A stretch of DNA of 7,404 bases from Yoonia sp. (GTDB lineage: Bacteria > Pseudomonadota > Alphaproteobacteria > Rhodobacterales > Rhodobacteraceae): contig JAHDGO010000097.1 in the NCBI GenBank assembly GCA_020627605.1, forward strand, positions 1-7,404. Direction: 5' to 3'. Each line of letters begins with the position of its first letter. Position 1 is the first letter of the stretch. The notes beneath the pieces were generated by a model that was given only the letters and a program-made list of their open reading frames with translations, made no database searches and had not been told where the DNA came from. Below, piece after piece: positions 5,297 through 7,404 of this stretch. The position numbers and the translations under genes were made by a program.

Positions 5297-6697
5297 ATGG
5301 CGATCCAGAAACTCTATGCCGGTGCAAAGCTGCGTGAACTGCGCGGGCGGCTGTCACTAACGCAAAAGGCCTTTGCCGAAAAGCTGGGTGTCTCGCTGCC
5401 CTACCTCAACCAGATGGAAAACAACAACCGCCCGGTGTCCACGGCGGTGGTGCTGGGTCTGGCGCAGGAATTCGGCTTTGACGTCACCGAGCTGCAATCG
5501 GGCGATGAGGCGCGGTTGGTGGGCGACATGCGCGAGGCGCTGGCTGACCCCGTCTTTACCGGGCCGGCCCCGGCCCTGGCTGACCTGCGGCTTGCGGCCT
5601 CAAACGCGCCGGCACTGGCGCGCGCATTTCTTGATCTGCATGCGGCCTACCGCCAGACGCATGAAAGGCTGGCCTCACTGGATGAGGCATTGGGCCGCGA
5701 GGATGCTCGCCTGCAACCCAGCCCCTGGGAAGAAGTGCGTGATTTCTTTCACTACTGCGACAACTACATCGACGCCGTGGACCGCAGCGCAGAGCGTTTC
5801 GCCAGCCGCTGTCAGCCCGGTGAGACGATGGCAGAGGCCGCGATCCGCGAACTGAGCGCGCGCGACATCCGTGTGATCTTTGTCGATACGCCTGACGCCC
5901 GCCAGTATGACCCCGCCAGCAAGACCCTGCGGATTTCGCAATTTGCCAGCCCCGCGACACAATGCTTTCAACTGCTGTTCCAGATTGCCCTGATCGCCCA
6001 TGAACCCCTGCTGGAGGCAACGCTTGATCTGGCGCGCTTCCAGTCGGATGAGGCGCGCAGCGTCGGGAAAGTGGGGCTGGCCAACTATTTTGCTGGCGCC
6101 GCACTGATGCCCTACGCGGCCTTTCTGGCCGCCGCCCAGTCCACACGCCACGATCTGGAGGTGCTCGCCACCCGCTTTGGCGCATCGATCGAACAGGTGG
6201 CGCATCGCCTGTCGACGCTGCAACGCCCCGGTGCCAAGGGCATTCCGTTTTTCTTTGTGCGGGTCGATCAGGCGGGCACGATCACGAAACGCCATTCGGC
6301 CACCACATTGCAGTTCGCCCGCTATGGCGGTGCCTGCCCGCTGTGGAATGTGCATCAGGCATTTGAGCTGCCGGGACAGTTCCTGCGCCAACTGGCAGAA
6401 ACGCCGGACGGTGCGCGCTATTTCTGCCTCGCCCGCGATGTCAGCAAGTCAGGCGGGGCCTATTCGGTGCCCACCCGCCGCTACGCCATCGGGCTGGGGT
6501 GCGAGGTCCGCCATGCCCCTGCCCTCGTCTATGCCGATCATATGGATATCACCGCGACAGAGGCCTACGCCCCCATCGGCATTTCCTGCCGCATCTGCGA
6601 GCGCAAACAGTGCCATCAGCGGTCCGTCCCACCGCTGGAACGCAAGCTGCGCGTTGACCCCGACCGGCGGGGTATCCTGCCGTATCAGCTTGACTAG
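5297..6697 (+). CDS. pccR: Short-chain fatty acyl-CoA regulator (ScfR family, PccR-like), 466 aa
   Basis: This DNA-binding regulator belongs to the XRE/IrrE-like ScfR group (RamB, MccR, IbcR, PccR). These control acyl-CoA carboxylation and related pathways, probably by sensing an acyl-CoA. An XRE helix-turn-helix occupies about residues 7-66, with SLTQKAFAEKLGVSLPYLNQMEN and the turn GVSLPYLNQ. An IrrE/M78-like middle domain follows at about 160-300. The place expected to carry HExxH reads FQIAL (228-232) within QLLFQIALIAHE, so a metalloprotease is unlikely. The C-terminal domain has a cysteine cluster C431-x2-C434-x4-C439 followed by QRSVPPLER. The start at 5297 has AAAGG six bases upstream. 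The gene lies 51 bp after the MFS gene, and pccB lies across a TTTGCAAA operator. The paralogue identity (PccR rather than another ScfR) is inferred from this neighbourhood. Confidence 0.92.
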   Translation: MAIQKLYAGAKLRELRGRLSLTQKAFAEKLGVSLPYLNQMENNNRPVSTAVVLGLAQEFGFDVTELQSGDEARLVGDMREALADPVFTGPAPALADLRLAASNAPALARAFLDLHAAYRQTHERLASLDEALGREDARLQPSPWEEVRDFFHYCDNYIDAVDRSAERFASRCQPGETMAEAAIRELSARDIRVIFVDTPDARQYDPASKTLRISQFASPATQCFQLLFQIALIAHEPLLEATLDLARFQSDEARSVGKVGLANYFAGAALMPYAAFLAAAQSTRHDLEVLATRFGASIEQVAHRLSTLQRPGAKGIPFFFVRVDQAGTITKRHSATTLQFARYGGACPLWNVHQAFELPGQFLRQLAETPDGARYFCLARDVSKSGGAYSVPTRRYAIGLGCEVRHAPALVYADHMDITATEAYAPIGISCRICERKQCHQRSVPPLERKLRVDPDRRGILPYQLD

Positions 6698-6744
6698 CCT
6701 GCCCTTTCTGGGATGCAGTGGGGCAAAGCGCGAAAGGACACGGC

Positions 6745-7188
6745 ATGGAGATGAGCGGCACACGGGTGATTGCAGCAGACACCGACACGGTCTGGGCGCA
6801 TCTGAACAACCCCGACACCTTGCAGGCCTGCATTCCGGGCTGTGAAGAACTGACCGGTTCGCCAGAGGACGGCTTTGCCGCCGTGGTGAAACAGAAGGTC
6901 GGCCCGGTGAAGGCCACATTCAAAGGTGAGGTGACGCTGGAAAATGTCGTGCCCGGCCAAAGCTATACGATCACCGGCGAAGGCAAGGGCGGCGTCGCGG
7001 GCTTCGCCAAAGGTGGTGCCGATGTTGTGCTGACCGCAGTCGACGGCGGGACAGAGCTGTCCTACGACGTCAACGCCAAGGTTGGCGGCAAGCTGGCGCA
7101 GCTGGGCAGCCGCATCATCGGCGGCTTTGCCCGCAAGATGGCGGATGAGTTCTTTGACCGGTTTCAGGCAGAGGTCGAAGGCAGCTAG
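6745..7188 (+). CDS. CoxG-like SRPBCC family protein (CO dehydrogenase subunit G family), 147 aa
   Basis: The length and sequence fit the CoxG/COG3427 SRPBCC family. It opens [23 protein letters not shown] (1-23) with a typical [21 protein letters not shown] segment. Beta-rich [13 protein letters not shown] (53-65) follows, then the glycine-rich [15 protein letters not shown] segment, and a C-terminal helix [18 protein letters not shown]. In CO dehydrogenase systems CoxG links the enzyme to the membrane and has been reported to carry quinone; many homologues have no CODH partner. The start at 6745 follows AAAGGA by six bases; an in-frame ATG at 6718 lacks a good site. It is 47 bp after pccR on the same strand, perhaps in the same transcript. 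No coxM, coxS or coxL genes are in the window, so CO oxidation is not implied. Its stop overlaps that of the next gene. Confidence 0.87.
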   Translation: MEMSGTRVIAADTDTVWAHLNNPDTLQACIPGCEELTGSPEDGFAAVVKQKVGPVKATFKGEVTLENVVPGQSYTITGEGKGGVAGFAKGGADVVLTAVDGGTELSYDVNAKVGGKLAQLGSRIIGGFARKMADEFFDRFQAEVEGS

Positions 7189-7404
7189 CGCTGCGCTGTT
7201 TCCCAATCGGGGTGAATCCAAGGTTGGTCATTGCTGGGGGGAAGCGGATGCTTGCCCAGAATGTGATCTGCTGCCTTTTCACCCACCATGATGGACGGCC
7301 CGTTGGTGTTGCCATTGGGCACGCGCGGAAAGATGGAACTATCCGCAACGCGCAGCCCGTTGACCCCGATCACGCGGGTTTCAGGGTCCACCACGGCCAT
7401 CGGG
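7185..7404 (-). CDS. GMC-family oxidoreductase, C-terminal end only
   Basis: This is the last 73 or so residues of an FAD-dependent glucose-methanol-choline oxidoreductase, transcribed leftward and entering from beyond the right edge. The hallmark C-terminal FAD/active-site region is clear: [21 protein letters not shown] followed by [22 protein letters not shown]. The second Asn in GNTNG matches the catalytic-pair Asn known in choline oxidase. The end [17 protein letters not shown] resembles choline dehydrogenase-like members, but the substrate (choline, other alcohol or polyol) cannot be read from this piece. The start and the N-terminal FAD-binding motif are outside the window. Its TAG stop overlaps the TAG of the convergent CoxG-like gene. 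Confidence 0.88.
   Translation of the reverse strand, partial: PMAVVDPETRVIGVNGLRVADSSIFPRVPNGNTNGPSIMVGEKAADHILGKHPLPPSNDQPWIHPDWETAQR

Noticed and set aside
5675..6391. 238-codon minus-strand ORF within pccR
   Set aside because: It is antisense to the ScfR domains, which give a coherent protein in the plus frame.

Overview
The window is about 60% G+C by eye. It looks like a chromosomal segment of an alphaproteobacterium, most likely Rhodobacteraceae (Roseobacter/Rhodobacter relatives). The main reason is the grouping of a propionyl-CoA carboxylase beta gene, a carboxylase alpha gene, and a ScfR-type regulator resembling PccR of Rhodobacter sphaeroides. No rRNA, tRNA, CRISPR array, insertion sequence or phage gene is visible.

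Left part (1-2326, minus strand): the 5' two-fifths or so of pccA (biotin carboxylase domain, running off the left edge) starts at 902. It lies only 21 bp beyond a strong hairpin/T-tract terminator that follows a small glycine-rich lipoprotein gene (1000-1206). Further upstream come a 346-bp stretch holding another terminator-like hairpin, a 120-residue protein of unknown function (1553-1915), a possible 48-residue exported small protein (1972-2118), and a probable terminator just after pccB. The two carboxylase subunits are therefore separated by about 1.4 kb of small genes and terminators and are unlikely to share one simple transcript.

Centre (2324-5245): pccB (minus) and a Bcr/CflA-like MFS exporter (plus) diverge from a 144-bp region. 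That region holds a dense cluster of TTTGCAAA elements: a 14-bp perfect palindrome, three TTTGC units with exact 16-bp phasing, and a 20-bp inverted repeat with 9-bp arms. TTTGCAAA is, as I recall, the motif reported for PccR, so this is the likely PccR operator and may serve both divergent genes.

Right part (5246-7404): pccR follows the MFS gene. A second GCAAA-N3-GCAAA doublet sits against the pccR ribosome binding site, suggesting autoregulation. A CoxG-like SRPBCC gene follows in the same direction. Its stop codon overlaps that of a convergent GMC oxidoreductase, of which only the C-terminus lies in the window.

Together, pccA, pccB and pccR form a propionyl-CoA assimilation module. Propionyl-CoA is carboxylated to methylmalonyl-CoA, and the regulator probably senses a short-chain acyl-CoA. 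Nothing here is a clearly new system. The best leads are the operator layout, the exporter placed under it, the terminator set against pccA, and the unassigned small genes between the subunit genes.
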